Source: Rhizobium johnstonii 3841 (GTDB lineage: Bacteria > Pseudomonadota > Alphaproteobacteria > Rhizobiales > Rhizobiaceae). From it: 64,000 bases of DNA. Shown piece by piece: positions 52,784 through 61,287 of this stretch (position 1 is the first letter of the stretch; every line of letters starts with the position of its first letter). Location of the stretch: contig NC_008381.1 in NCBI RefSeq assembly GCF_000009265.1, positions 186,001 through 250,000 on the forward strand, in the 5' to 3' direction. Made by a program: the position numbers and the translations under genes. The notes under the pieces were generated by a model, which made no database searches, had not been told where the DNA came from, and saw only the letters and a list, made by a program, of their open reading frames with translations.

Positions 52784-53344
52784 ATGTCAGGTTTCAAACT
52801 CGTCGGCATCGCTGGCAGCTTCAACCGTCCATCGAAGACATTGGCACTTGTGCGGCACGTCGCCGAACGTGCGAGCATTCGCTACGGATTTACCAGCAAG
52901 ACCTATGATCTCAATGATGTCGGTCCGTCGCTGGGCAGCGCCTTGTGGCGCAAGGATCTCGACGCGCAGGCCAGGCATGTCATCGACGAGATCGTGCAGG
53001 CTGATGCCCTGATCATCGGCTCGCCGACCTACAAGGGCTCTTATCCCGGCCATTTCAAGCACCTCATCGACCTGATCGATCCCCACGAACTTCGGGGCAA
53101 GCCGATCGTCATCACGGCGACCGGCGGCGGTGACCGGCACGCGTTGATGGTCGAGCATCAGCTTCGGCCGTTGTTTGGTTTTTTCATGGCCCACACCTTA
53201 CCGACTGCCGTCTATGCGTCCGATCGCGATTTCACAGACTATGCGGTCTCATCCGACGCGCTTTTGGCCCGCATCAACGAAGTGATCGGCGAATTGGCGG
53301 CCTTCTTTCCGGGCGCAAACCCGGCCCTGGCGGCAGCCGAGTAA
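52784..53344 (+). CDS. NADPH-dependent FMN reductase (MsuE/SsuE type)
   Basis: The 186-residue flavodoxin-like protein starts MSGFKLVGIAGSFNRPSKTL and has the FMN-binding IAGSFNRPSKT and GSPTYKGSYPGHFKHLIDL segments. The family supplies reduced FMN to two-component monooxygenases such as SsuD or MsuD. With three flavin monooxygenases in the cluster, it is probably their shared partner. It has its own upstream motif, so it may be transcribed separately as well. Confidence 0.88.
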   Translation: MSGFKLVGIAGSFNRPSKTLALVRHVAERASIRYGFTSKTYDLNDVGPSLGSALWRKDLDAQARHVIDEIVQADALIIGSPTYKGSYPGHFKHLIDLIDPHELRGKPIVITATGGGDRHALMVEHQLRPLFGFFMAHTLPTAVYASDRDFTDYAVSSDALLARINEVIGELAAFFPGANPALAAAE

Positions 53345-53355
53345 GGATCGTCGCC

Positions 53356-53553
53356 ATGACTCGATCTCAGGAAGCAACGATCACCGATGTGGAAAGGCCT
53401 GGGCCAAGCGAGCAATTGTGGAGCGTCTTCGAATTCGCCCGGCGCTATCGTCTCGCCAAACGCGAGGAGAACCGCCTGCTGATGCTCTATGGACCGACGG
53501 CATCGCTTCACGTTCTTCTAGCCAATGCACAACGTCATTCGCTGATTTCCTAA
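53356..53553 (+). CDS. Small uncharacterised protein
   Basis: A 65-residue protein starts MTRSQEATITDVERPGPSEQ, 11 bp after the reductase. It has a helical middle (LWSVFEFARRYRLAKREENR) and no membrane segment. I do not recognise the family. The close spacing suggests it belongs to the reductase transcript. Confidence 0.6.
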   Translation: MTRSQEATITDVERPGPSEQLWSVFEFARRYRLAKREENRLLMLYGPTASLHVLLANAQRHSLIS

Positions 53554-53586
53554 CCGAAGAATACCGGTTCCTGACAGGAGGTTCGC

Positions 53587-53763
53587 ATGAAGCTTGACTT
53601 CCACTTCTGGCTAAGACTCACGATTGGCCGGCTGCTAGAGCCGAAGACGCCGGCTGCGCACGAGCCTGTAAACGGATTGCGTGCGCGGGACGACGAGCGC
53701 GACCGGTCCGCCCGCGAATACGAACTCCACTATTGGGGCGCGATGCCCGGCCTTTGGTATTGA
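53587..53763 (+). CDS. Small uncharacterised protein
   Basis: A 58-residue frame starts MKLDFHFWLRLTIGRLLEPK and ends WGAMPGLWY. The ATG follows CAGGAGG, a strong ribosome-binding site. The amphipathic N-terminus is followed by a charged stretch (RARDDERDRSARE). The function is unknown. Confidence 0.5.
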   Translation: MKLDFHFWLRLTIGRLLEPKTPAAHEPVNGLRARDDERDRSAREYELHYWGAMPGLWY

Positions 53764-53776
53764 GGAGAATTGTGTG

Positions 53777-53926
53777 ATGGCGATTGTCGTTGAGACCGAC
53801 CTGCGTCGGCACGGTGCGAGAAGAGCGGAAGGCAGCGTCATGCCGCATTTCAGGCATGCGGCCGGAATCTGCACGATCGTCAGCTCTTTCACATTCCTGT
53901 TCGCCCTGGTGATCGGGTGGATCTGA
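53777..53926 (+). CDS. Small single-pass membrane protein
   Basis: A 49-residue frame starts MAIVVETDLRRHGARRAEGS and ends with a transmembrane helix (ICTIVSSFTFLFALVIGWI). It follows the previous small gene by 13 bp with GAGGAG upstream. The function is unknown. Confidence 0.5.
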   Translation: MAIVVETDLRRHGARRAEGSVMPHFRHAAGICTIVSSFTFLFALVIGWI

Positions 53927-53996
53927 TGAGTGATGTCCGATGTTTGCCCCGATCGGGAAAAAGACCGACGCGCAGCTTCAGAGAGGAAGCCGTCAG

Positions 53997-54578
53997 ATGA
54001 TCGACGTACTTATTCTTCCCGGGCTTTTCGGCTCGGGAGAAGGGCATTGGCAACAGCATTGGCTGCAGGATCACCCGGGCAGTCGTCTAGTCGCTCAGGA
54101 CGACTGGGACCATCCGAACCTTGACAACTGGCTGCTGCGATTGGAAGGCGCGCTTGAAGAGGCCGGCGAGGCCTATCTGGTTGCCCATAGTCTCGGCTGC
54201 CTGCTTGCCGCCCGCTTGGCCGGGCGAAGTGCGGCCCGTCGCGTCAAAGGAGCGTTGCTCGTTGCTCCATGCGATCTGCCGGTCACGGAAAACCTGCATC
54301 CCGGGCTTATCTCGTTTGGCGCCATGCCGACGGCGCCTTTGCCCTTTCAGAGCATCGTCGTCGGCAGCATGAACGATGCCTACATGACGGTCGATCGCTT
54401 GACCCTGTTCGGCCGCTTGTGGAACGCAGAGACCCGGAATATCGGCCTTGCCGGGCACATCAATGTCGCTAGCGGCTTTGGCCGCTGGCGCAACGGCTAC
54501 CGATTGCTGGAGGGCTTGAAGACGCAAACGCGCGGTCGAAGGCATGTCGTTTCCATGCCGCCGGCCTTTGCTATGTGA
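53997..54578 (+). CDS. Alpha/beta hydrolase of the RBBP9/YdeN family
   Basis: The 193-residue protein begins MIDVLILPGLFGSGEGHWQQ, the standard RBBP9/YdeN start, with the nucleophile in VAHSLGC near residue 65 (Ser), an Asp in SMNDAYMT, and a His in GLAGHINVASGFGRW. It is a small serine hydrolase of unknown substrate. The ATG at 53997 after GAGAGGAAG was preferred to an upstream start. Confidence 0.86.
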   Translation: MIDVLILPGLFGSGEGHWQQHWLQDHPGSRLVAQDDWDHPNLDNWLLRLEGALEEAGEAYLVAHSLGCLLAARLAGRSAARRVKGALLVAPCDLPVTENLHPGLISFGAMPTAPLPFQSIVVGSMNDAYMTVDRLTLFGRLWNAETRNIGLAGHINVASGFGRWRNGYRLLEGLKTQTRGRRHVVSMPPAFAM

Positions 54579-54589
54579 GTGGTATCGCC

Positions 54590-54898
54590 ATGTCCGACAT
54601 TGTCGCCGACCTGCTGCGCCTTAGCGAAGATCCGAATGCCGACCCGAGGACCCGGCGCCGCCAAACCATGGAGCGGCTGGTGCAGACGCTGCTCGCCATG
54701 GCAGATACCGAAATGGGATCGGAAGATCCGCAGCATCGCCATTCCATCATTCATTTGACGACGATCATCCGCAAGATGACGGGAAGGATCGCAGAGGCCG
54801 ATGATGCGACGTTTTCGGCAATCGTCAGGGAGGCCGCGATGCTGATACGCAGCCTGCAGCGGCGCCAGGCCGATGCGGCCAGATTTACGGTGCACTGA
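54590..54898 (+). CDS. Small uncharacterised helical protein
   Basis: A 102-residue protein starts MSDIVADLLRLSEDPNADPR and is mostly helical and charged (RRRQTMERLVQTLLAMADTE, AIVREAAMLIRSLQRRQADA). A GTG overlapping the previous stop is an alternative start. I do not recognise a family. It lies between the hydrolase and the ChaC-like gene with minimal spacing. Confidence 0.6.
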   Translation: MSDIVADLLRLSEDPNADPRTRRRQTMERLVQTLLAMADTEMGSEDPQHRHSIIHLTTIIRKMTGRIAEADDATFSAIVREAAMLIRSLQRRQADAARFTVH

Positions 54899-54901
54899 CG
54901 C

Positions 54902-55669
54902 ATGACGGATATCCGGGAGCATAAGCTGGTGACGATCCGGGGAAGCAAACTCTTGATGACCGGATCAACAATGGCTCTGACGGACGAGCTCGTATCGCTG
55001 AGCCTTCGCCCCGCGATCGATGTCGGCCCCGAGCCACATCGAAAACCGCTGACCGAAGCCGAGGTGGAGATGCTCGCCAACCGGCTTCTCCATGAGTCTA
55101 CCGGCGCCCCGCTTTGGATCTTCGCCTATGGATCATTGATATGGAAGCCGGACTTCGACGCCGTCGAATCGCAGCATGGCGCAACAAGAGGGTGGCATCG
55201 CTCCTTCTGCCTGCAGATGACCCGCTGGCGGGGAACGCGGTCCCAGCCGGGACTGATGATGGCACTTGATCGTGGTGGACGTTGCAACGGCATCGTCTTC
55301 AGGCTTGCCGATGATGATCGCCTTGGCCAGATTCGGCGGTTGATCCGCCGTGAGGTCGGCACGATCGAAGACGCAGCGACGGTTCGCTGGATCCCGGTCG
55401 CGACCGCACATGGGCTGGTGCGCGCGCTGGTCTTTTGGGCTGGTCCGAAAGGCGAGCGTGTTTCCCGCAAATTGCCGCTGGAGACGGTGGCGCAGGTGCT
55501 TGCGAGAGCCTGCGGACACATGGGCTCCTGCGCCGAGTATCTGTATCTGACGGTGAAACATCTGGAAGAACGTGGCATCCGGGACCGCAATTTATGGCGG
55601 CTTCAGAAGCTGGTCGCAGCCGAGCTCGTCGCCATACACGGGCTGAACGCCGCGGCAGGAAGCCACTGA
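54902..55669 (+). CDS. ChaC-like gamma-glutamylcyclotransferase
   Basis: The 255-residue protein contains LWIFAYGSLIWKPDF, the YGSL glycine-rich motif of gamma-glutamylcyclotransferases, then GWHRSFCLQMTRWRGTRSQP, a catalytic Glu region in VFRLADDDRLGQIRR, and a C-terminal CGHMGSCAEYLYLTVKHLEE. ChaC enzymes degrade glutathione to 5-oxoproline and Cys-Gly, which fits a sulfur-recycling region. It ends the plus-strand run and converges with tauC. Confidence 0.87.
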   Translation: MTDIREHKLVTIRGSKLLMTGSTMALTDELVSLSLRPAIDVGPEPHRKPLTEAEVEMLANRLLHESTGAPLWIFAYGSLIWKPDFDAVESQHGATRGWHRSFCLQMTRWRGTRSQPGLMMALDRGGRCNGIVFRLADDDRLGQIRRLIRREVGTIEDAATVRWIPVATAHGLVRALVFWAGPKGERVSRKLPLETVAQVLARACGHMGSCAEYLYLTVKHLEERGIRDRNLWRLQKLVAAELVAIHGLNAAAGSH

Positions 55670-55693
55670 ATATCGCTCCCTGGCGCCCTCCGG

Positions 55694-56548
55694 TCAGAGC
55701 TTGCCCTTCCAGGGCACGAGGTACGCCTCCAGAAACCGGATGGCGGCCGAGAAGGTGAACGCGCAGATCGCGATGATGCCGATACCGACGAAGACGACGT
55801 CGGTCGCCAGGAACTGTGAAGCCGACATGATCATCAAACCGATCCCGCGCGTGGAGGCGATCAATTCAGCCGCAACCAGCGTACCCCAGCCGACACCGAG
55901 CGCAATTCGAATGCCGGTGAGGATCTCGGGCAGGGCCGACGGCAGGACGATATCAAGGAAGAGCTGCAGCCGGCTCGCGCCCAGCGAACGCGCGGCATTG
56001 ACGCGCTCGATCGGCAGCGCACGGACGCCGGCCTGGGCCGAGAGGCAGATCGGTGCGAACATCGCAAGCACCAGCAGCGTGATCTTCGACGTCTCGCCAA
56101 TGCCGAGCCAGATGATCATCAGCGGCAGGTAGGAGAGCGGCGGAAGCGGCCAGTAAAACTCGATCGGCGCGTCGAGCACCCCTTTTGCCCATCGGTTCAG
56201 CCCCATGAGCAATCCGAGCGGGATGCCGGCGGAGACGGCGATGAGGGCGGCGACGACGATGCGGAACAGGCTTGCAAAAACATGCGCGGACAGCGACGCT
56301 CCGGCGTAACCGTCGCGATAGATGGCGCCGATCTGTGTCAGCACCTCGTCAGGACGCGGCAGAAACAAGTGTGGAACGACACCGAGCGCAGAGACGACCC
56401 ACCACAGCAGCAGTATGGCCAGCGCTGTCGCAATGCTGATGGCCACCGTCGATTTCTCGCCGGCTCCAAAGCCCGCCATTTTCACCAGCTTGACCTGATG
56501 GTCCTCGCTACCCGCCGCAATCGGCGGTGCCTGCACTATATCGCTCAT
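55694..56548 (-). CDS. tauC: Taurine/alkanesulfonate-type ABC transporter permease
   Basis: The 284-residue permease has about six helices and the EAA-type loop AARSLGASRLQLFLDIVLPS followed by ALPEILTGIRIALGVGWGTL, typical of TauC/SsuC. Its ATG overlaps the ATPase stop by 4 bp. It is the distal gene of a tauABC-like operon and is named by this resemblance; the substrate could be another sulfonate. Confidence 0.85.
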   Translation of the reverse strand: MSDIVQAPPIAAGSEDHQVKLVKMAGFGAGEKSTVAISIATALAILLLWWVVSALGVVPHLFLPRPDEVLTQIGAIYRDGYAGASLSAHVFASLFRIVVAALIAVSAGIPLGLLMGLNRWAKGVLDAPIEFYWPLPPLSYLPLMIIWLGIGETSKITLLVLAMFAPICLSAQAGVRALPIERVNAARSLGASRLQLFLDIVLPSALPEILTGIRIALGVGWGTLVAAELIASTRGIGLMIMSASQFLATDVVFVGIGIIAICAFTFSAAIRFLEAYLVPWKGKL

Positions 56549-57333
56549 GCGGCGCTCCTGAGGTCTTCGGTGCTGTGGAGAATGGCGCGGATCTCCTCGC
56601 GCAGCTCGGCAAATTGCGGTGACGCCTTGATTGATCGGGCGTCGCCGGTTTCGGCGAAGCGGCGAACAAAATCCAGATCGAAGCGTGCAACGACGCGCCC
56701 CGGTCGAGGTGACATGACCAGGACCTGCGTGCCCAGGAACAAGGCCTCTTCAATCGAGTGCGTGATGAAGAAGACCTTCTTTGCCGTCTTATCCCAGATG
56801 GAAACCAGCAGTTCCTGCATCTGCTCGCGCGTCAGGCTGTCGAGTGCGCCGAACGGCTCGTCCATCAGCAGGATGTCGGGATTTGTTGCCAGAGCCCGTG
56901 CGATGCCGACACGCTGGCGCATGCCGCCCGACAGCTCGTAGGGAAAAGCGCCGGCGAATTCGTCGAGACCGACGAGCCGGAGCAGCTCCAGGGCGCGCGC
57001 TTGGCGCTCCCTGCGCTTGACCCCGGCGAATTTCAAACCGAGCGCGACATTGTCGATCACCGATTTCCAAGGCAGCAGCGAATCTTTCTGAAAAACGACG
57101 CCACGATCTGCGCCGGGTTGTTCGACCGCGCGGCCATCGAGCGTGATCCGGCCATCCGAAAGCGGAAGGAAGCCGGCAATCGCGTTGAGAAGGGTTGATT
57201 TGCCGCATCCCGAAGCGCCGAGTGCGACGACGAAGCCCCGTTCGGGAATATCGAAGGAAACGCGATCGAGCGCGTGAACGGTCCGCCCGTAGCGGGCTGC
57301 GAAGAAAACGCTGGCGTGATCGACTTTAAGCAT
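56545..57333 (-). CDS. tauB: Taurine/alkanesulfonate-type ABC transporter ATPase
   Basis: The 262-residue ATPase has Walker A GASGCGKST near residue 39, a VVFQKDSLLPWKSVIDNVAL Q-loop region, YELSGGMRQRVGIARALATN, LLMDEPFGALDSLTREQMQE and FFITHSIEEALFL. This is the SsuB/TauB pattern. It lies between the binding-protein and permease genes. Confidence 0.88.
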   Translation of the reverse strand: MLKVDHASVFFAARYGRTVHALDRVSFDIPERGFVVALGASGCGKSTLLNAIAGFLPLSDGRITLDGRAVEQPGADRGVVFQKDSLLPWKSVIDNVALGLKFAGVKRRERQARALELLRLVGLDEFAGAFPYELSGGMRQRVGIARALATNPDILLMDEPFGALDSLTREQMQELLVSIWDKTAKKVFFITHSIEEALFLGTQVLVMSPRPGRVVARFDLDFVRRFAETGDARSIKASPQFAELREEIRAILHSTEDLRSAA

Positions 57334-57389
57334 GTTGCCGCTCGCAAGTTCGATGCCGGCGCGGTAAGCCGCGCCGGCGCTGGGGAGGA

Positions 57390-58403
57390 TCAGTTGCTGA
57401 CGCCGGTGAGGGCATCTGCGCTGACGAAGGCGCCGTAATCCGCCTGTACATCGGAAACCTTGCCCTGTTCCTTCAGGAACGATGCCGTGTCCTTGAGAAT
57501 CTTGCCGGCACCCGCCTTTTCGCCGCCGCCAAGCCAGGCATCCGATGCCTGAACCTCAGGCGTCAGCAGCGTCAGGTTCTTCAGGGCCGAGGCCTGCTGG
57601 TCAGGTGTCCCGCCGAGAAGCTTGGCAAGCGACTTGGCGTTGTCGCTGTCGGGACCCCAGGCGGATTTGTCCGATGCGAAGGATGCGTAGTATTTGTTGA
57701 TGACCGAAGCGAAGCCCTTCAGAAAGTCCGGGTTGTCGGCAGCAAATTTCGAGGCCGCGACCCAGGCGGAGAATGTCGGTGCACCCTTGTCTGCCACGTC
57801 CTTGGAGGTCACGAGAACCTTCCCGTTCTTCTTCAGTTCGGTGAGCGCCGGATCCCAGACGAAGCCGCCATCGATATCGCCGCGATTATAGCTGGCGACG
57901 ATTTCGGGCTGGGGGATGGCGAAGACCTGAACGTCTTTTTCGGTCAGGCCCAGCGATTTGATCAGCGCCAGCAGCTGATAGTGGTCCGTGGATACCGGCG
58001 CGGCAGCAAGCTTCTTGCCCTTCAGATCATTCAGGCTTTCGATACCGGAGCCGTTGCGGACGACGAGAGCCTCGTCGATGCCCGAGATGGAGGCGAGGTA
58101 AAAGGCCTTGACCTCGAGACCGCGTGACACTGCTGCCGCAAATGGGCTGGAGCCGACATAGCCGATCTGGACGTCGCCGGAGGCAATGGCGGCGAAGATT
58201 TCGGCGCCCGAATTGAACCTGCGGAAGTCGATGTCGTATCCCGTCTCCTTGGCGAATTCGCCATTGGCGATCGCAACGGAAGATGGCAAGGCGTCGGTCT
58301 GATAGGCGACAACGACCTTCTTGTCCGCCGCTTCGGCGACAACAGCCGTTGCAAAAGTGCCGACGCCGACGGCGATCGCGGCAACCAAATTCCTGAAATT
58401 CAT
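57390..58403 (-). CDS. tauA: Taurine-type periplasmic binding protein
   Basis: The 337-residue protein has a signal peptide (MNFRNLVAAIAVGVGTFATA, cleavage near AEAAD), and then VVVAYQTDALPSSVAIANGE, IASGDVQIGYVGSSPFAAAV and YNRGDIDGGFVWDPALTELK, characteristic of TauA-type proteins. It is the first gene of the minus-strand operon. A GTCTATAAATATAG element lies about 90 bp upstream, linking it to the sulfur-associated genes. Confidence 0.88.
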   Translation of the reverse strand: MNFRNLVAAIAVGVGTFATAVVAEAADKKVVVAYQTDALPSSVAIANGEFAKETGYDIDFRRFNSGAEIFAAIASGDVQIGYVGSSPFAAAVSRGLEVKAFYLASISGIDEALVVRNGSGIESLNDLKGKKLAAAPVSTDHYQLLALIKSLGLTEKDVQVFAIPQPEIVASYNRGDIDGGFVWDPALTELKKNGKVLVTSKDVADKGAPTFSAWVAASKFAADNPDFLKGFASVINKYYASFASDKSAWGPDSDNAKSLAKLLGGTPDQQASALKNLTLLTPEVQASDAWLGGGEKAGAGKILKDTASFLKEQGKVSDVQADYGAFVSADALTGVSN

Positions 58404-58493
58404 CTTGAGCCCCTTTGTTCAGGGCCGGACGGCCCTTGATCTCACCCTCAAAAGCGTAATGGTTGGGGAGGGGCTAGCGGGAGAAATAACAAA

Positions 58494-58507
58494 CTATATT
58501 TATAGAC
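58494..58507 (-). promoter_or_regulatory. GTCTAYAAA-type element before tauABC
   Basis: On the minus strand GTCTATAAATATAG, preceded by CTATT, resembles the elements at 42865-42883 and 52732-52750. The second half-site is weaker here. It lies in the divergent gap between tauA and the flavoprotein gene at 58620, and could serve both. Confidence 0.45.
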
Positions 58508-58619
58508 AATAGAGATAATTGTTTCGTGATTCTGCCGCTTGTGCGATCAACAGGGACCGGCGAGCGACATTGGGCTTGAATGACGAAATGTCTCGATGAC
58601 GCTCTGAGCTTCAGGGAGA

Positions 58620-59981
58620 ATGCATTTGGCATATGATGTTATTGTGGTCGGTTCCGGTTTTTCAGCGATCGCGGTTACCTGCAATCTCATCGAGCAGCTT
58701 CCCGCTTCGGCGAAGGTCGCCGTCGTCGGCGACGATCCTGGCTTCGGCCGCGGGACGGCGTACCGAACGGAGCTCTATCTCCATCGCCTCAATGTTCCCG
58801 CCGGCCGCATGAGCCTGTTGCCGCATCAACCCGACGATTTTGTCGACTGGCTGAAAAGCCATGGACGCCCGTTGCAGGCCGGCGATTTCGCCTCGCGCAG
58901 CGATTACGGTCTTTATGTCCGCGATACGCTTGCGCGGCTGCTTCGAAAACGGGACGGCCGCTGCCGGGTCGATTTCATCAAGGCCAAGGCGGCGGGATGC
59001 GTGGAACGTTACAGCAGCACGCTGGCCTTCCATCTCGGCAACGGCGACGAGATTGCCGGCAAAAACGTGGTGCTGTGCCTCGGCGTCGGGAACGCAACCC
59101 TGCCGGTCGCTCCGGACGGCGTCCCGCCATTGCTGCGATCGCGCATCGTCGAGAACCCGTGGCGACTTTCGTGGCTGAGGCGCGTCGCACCATCCGATGC
59201 GGTGTGTATCCTCGGATCCGGCCTGACGATGATCGATCAGGTGCTCGCGCTTCGCGCCCATGGCCACGCCGGCAAGATCGATGTGCTTTCGCGGCGGGGG
59301 CTCGCACCGCTCGGACACGCGTGGAAGCCGCCAGCACCTCTGCCGATCGACGTCGAGACGCTTCCAGATACGATCAGCGGCATATTGAAGACCCTGCGGG
59401 GAAAGAGCAGGACGGTTGCCGACTGGCGAGCCGTGATGGACGGTCTGAGGCCTGCAACGCAGGCTCTCTGGCAACGGCTTTCGAGCAAGGAGCGGGCACG
59501 CTTCCTCAGGCATGCGCTTCCCTGGTGGAACATCCATCGTCACCGGGTCGCGCCTGACGTGTTCGACAGGTTTGAGAAGCTGGTCTTAGACGGAACCGTT
59601 CGTTTCCACGCGGGCTTCCTGAAATCGCTCGGGGCCGAGGAGGGCCGGCTCGTTGCCAGCTACAGGGTCAGAGCGACGCGCGAGATCGCCGAGATCAGGG
59701 CGGACTGGCTCGTCAACTGCACGGGAATGGAGCGGGCCGGGATCAGTCATTCACCGCTTTTGAAGGAAATGAGTCGCTTTGAGTTGATCGTCCCCGATCC
59801 TCTTGGTCTTGGGATCCAGGTGGATGCCGCTTCCGAGGTGATAGCCCCGTCCCGTATCTCGCCGGCCCGACTATTTGCGGTCGGCGCCCTGACGGCAGGA
59901 CAATTCTGGGAGATCACGGCCGTTCCGGATATCCGGGTGCAGGCCAAAGTCGTGGTCGAGGAGATTGTTTCGAGAGGCTAG
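58620..59981 (+). CDS. FAD/NAD(P)-binding oxidoreductase (HpyO/PF13454 type)
   Basis: The 453-residue protein begins MHLAYDVIVVGSGFSAIAVT with the FAD dinucleotide motif, then HRLNVPAGRMSLLPHQPDDF and FVDWLKSHGRPL. This pattern is typical of the FAD-NAD(P)-binding group annotated next to siderophore or sulfur genes. A second Rossmann motif is DAVCILGSGLTMIDQVLALR, followed by the family segment RRGLAPLGHAW. The reaction is unknown. It is divergent from tauABC. Confidence 0.78.
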   Translation: MHLAYDVIVVGSGFSAIAVTCNLIEQLPASAKVAVVGDDPGFGRGTAYRTELYLHRLNVPAGRMSLLPHQPDDFVDWLKSHGRPLQAGDFASRSDYGLYVRDTLARLLRKRDGRCRVDFIKAKAAGCVERYSSTLAFHLGNGDEIAGKNVVLCLGVGNATLPVAPDGVPPLLRSRIVENPWRLSWLRRVAPSDAVCILGSGLTMIDQVLALRAHGHAGKIDVLSRRGLAPLGHAWKPPAPLPIDVETLPDTISGILKTLRGKSRTVADWRAVMDGLRPATQALWQRLSSKERARFLRHALPWWNIHRHRVAPDVFDRFEKLVLDGTVRFHAGFLKSLGAEEGRLVASYRVRATREIAEIRADWLVNCTGMERAGISHSPLLKEMSRFELIVPDPLGLGIQVDAASEVIAPSRISPARLFAVGALTAGQFWEITAVPDIRVQAKVVVEEIVSRG

Positions 59982-60099
59982 CTCCCGACGTGTCGGCAGC
60001 AGATCAAAGCTAGAGCGTCCTTTGCGCGTCTGAAAAGACGGGCGGCGCTATAGGTCGGCGGCGCTTGTTGAATTGCCGGCCGCCGACAGCTACAGTATC

Positions 60100-60109
60100 T
60101 GGTACGCCA
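60100..60109. promoter_or_regulatory. TGGTAYRCCA site upstream of the GntR gene
   Basis: TGGTACGCCA, followed by TAATACG, lies about 70 bp before the GntR start. It matches the core of the palindromes at 61017-61028 and 61244-61263, suggesting autoregulation. Confidence 0.5.
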
Positions 60110-60178
60110 TAATACGATTCTTGCATTCGGCCGCGGCGGCGGAAGTTGAGCGTGCAAAGTCCAACACTGAGGTAGACA

Positions 60179-60871
60179 ATGAGCGGTGCTCTGAAGGACG
60201 CAATTCGAGTCGAGCGTCCTGCAAAGACCTTGCGCGAATTGGCGCTCGACAAGGTCCGCGAAGCCATCGTCAACGGATATTTTCGTCCCGGAGATCGCCT
60301 TGTCGAGCGTGACCTCTGCGCCCAGCTCGGCGTCAGCCGAACAGTCGTGCGCGAGGTTCTGAGGCATTTGGAATCGGAAGGGCTTGTCGCCAATCTGCCG
60401 AACAAGGGGCCGATCGTCGCGCAGCTCGACATCGACGAAGCCAAGCAGATCTATGAGATCCGTGGCGCGCTGGAAGGCATGGCGGCGCGGCTGTGCGCGG
60501 AGCGCCGCAGCCCGGAGATCGTCGCTGCGCTGGAGGAGTCGCTGGCCGGGATCCGCAACAGCTACCGTGACAACGACATGGCGGCTGTGCTGACGAACAC
60601 CTCTTCCTTCTATCACACCCTGTTCACCATGGTTGACAGGAACGTTGCCTGGGGTGTCGTCAATCTCCTCACCGTGCGCATAAACCACCTGCGCTCGATG
60701 ACGATCAAGACGGAGAGACGCGGCATCGAAGGGCCGCTGCAGATGTCGAAGATCGTCGACGCCATCCGCCGCGGCGACGGCGAGGGGGCTTACCGGGCCG
60801 CGATGGATCACGTCGCCGCCGCAAGCGCGATTGCCGAAGCGGTGCTATCCGCCAAGAAGCCTGCCGACTAA
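60179..60871 (+). CDS. GntR-family (FCD/FadR-type) regulator
   Basis: The 230-residue protein has a winged helix (LRELALDKVREAIVNGYFRP, RLVERDLCAQLGVSRTVVRE, LESEGLVANLPNKGPIV) and an FCD ligand domain with the metal-binding pattern expected near FYHTLFTM and AIRRGDGEGAYRAAMDHV. It probably represses the operon starting at 61288; three related palindromes lie around both promoters. The effector is unknown. Confidence 0.88.
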   Translation: MSGALKDAIRVERPAKTLRELALDKVREAIVNGYFRPGDRLVERDLCAQLGVSRTVVREVLRHLESEGLVANLPNKGPIVAQLDIDEAKQIYEIRGALEGMAARLCAERRSPEIVAALEESLAGIRNSYRDNDMAAVLTNTSSFYHTLFTMVDRNVAWGVVNLLTVRINHLRSMTIKTERRGIEGPLQMSKIVDAIRRGDGEGAYRAAMDHVAAASAIAEAVLSAKKPAD

Positions 60872-61016
60872 GCACGAGCGAAGTCCTGACGGTTCCCCCC
60901 GCACGCCCTGGCAAAGCGCTCCTCTAAGCTGCCGATATCACTCCATTCGCGATGATGTTCCGTGCAATTTAGCGGAATCCATACTCCGCGCTTGACACCC
61001 AACTTTGTCCAATGTG

Positions 61017-61028
61017 ATGGTATGCCAT
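61017..61028. promoter_or_regulatory. Palindromic ATGGTATGCCAT site (likely GntR operator)
   Basis: ATGGTATGCCAT lies in the 416-bp gap between the GntR gene and its putative target operon. TTGACA occurs 26 bp upstream at 60991. The gap holds no gene that I can support. Confidence 0.55.
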
Positions 61029-61243
61029 ATTAAGTAATATATAAGGCGGCACCATGAACTGGGATGACCGTGACTTCTGGACTCGGCCTGCCTCCGCGGG
61101 GCGCCGCCATGCCGTTTGTCAGCTGACAACGCGCTGAATGGGAAGAAAGCGCTGCCCGCAGAGTCGAGAGTGAGCGCGCGCCAAATTGAAAACTCCGCCT
61201 CTGCCTGAACTGGGTCCTCTCAGGAACCAACTTGACACCTATA

Positions 61244-61263
61244 TATTATGGTATACCATAATA
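61244..61263. promoter_or_regulatory. Perfect 20-bp palindrome at the operon promoter (likely GntR operator)
   Basis: TATTATGGTATACCATAATA is its own reverse complement. It lies just after a TTGACA hexamer (61232-61237), where it would cover the -10 region, and 24 bp before the first ATG at 61288. The inner TGGTATACCA matches the other two sites. Confidence 0.75.
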
Positions 61264-61287
61264 CGATACTGAGAAATGAGGTGCTCG

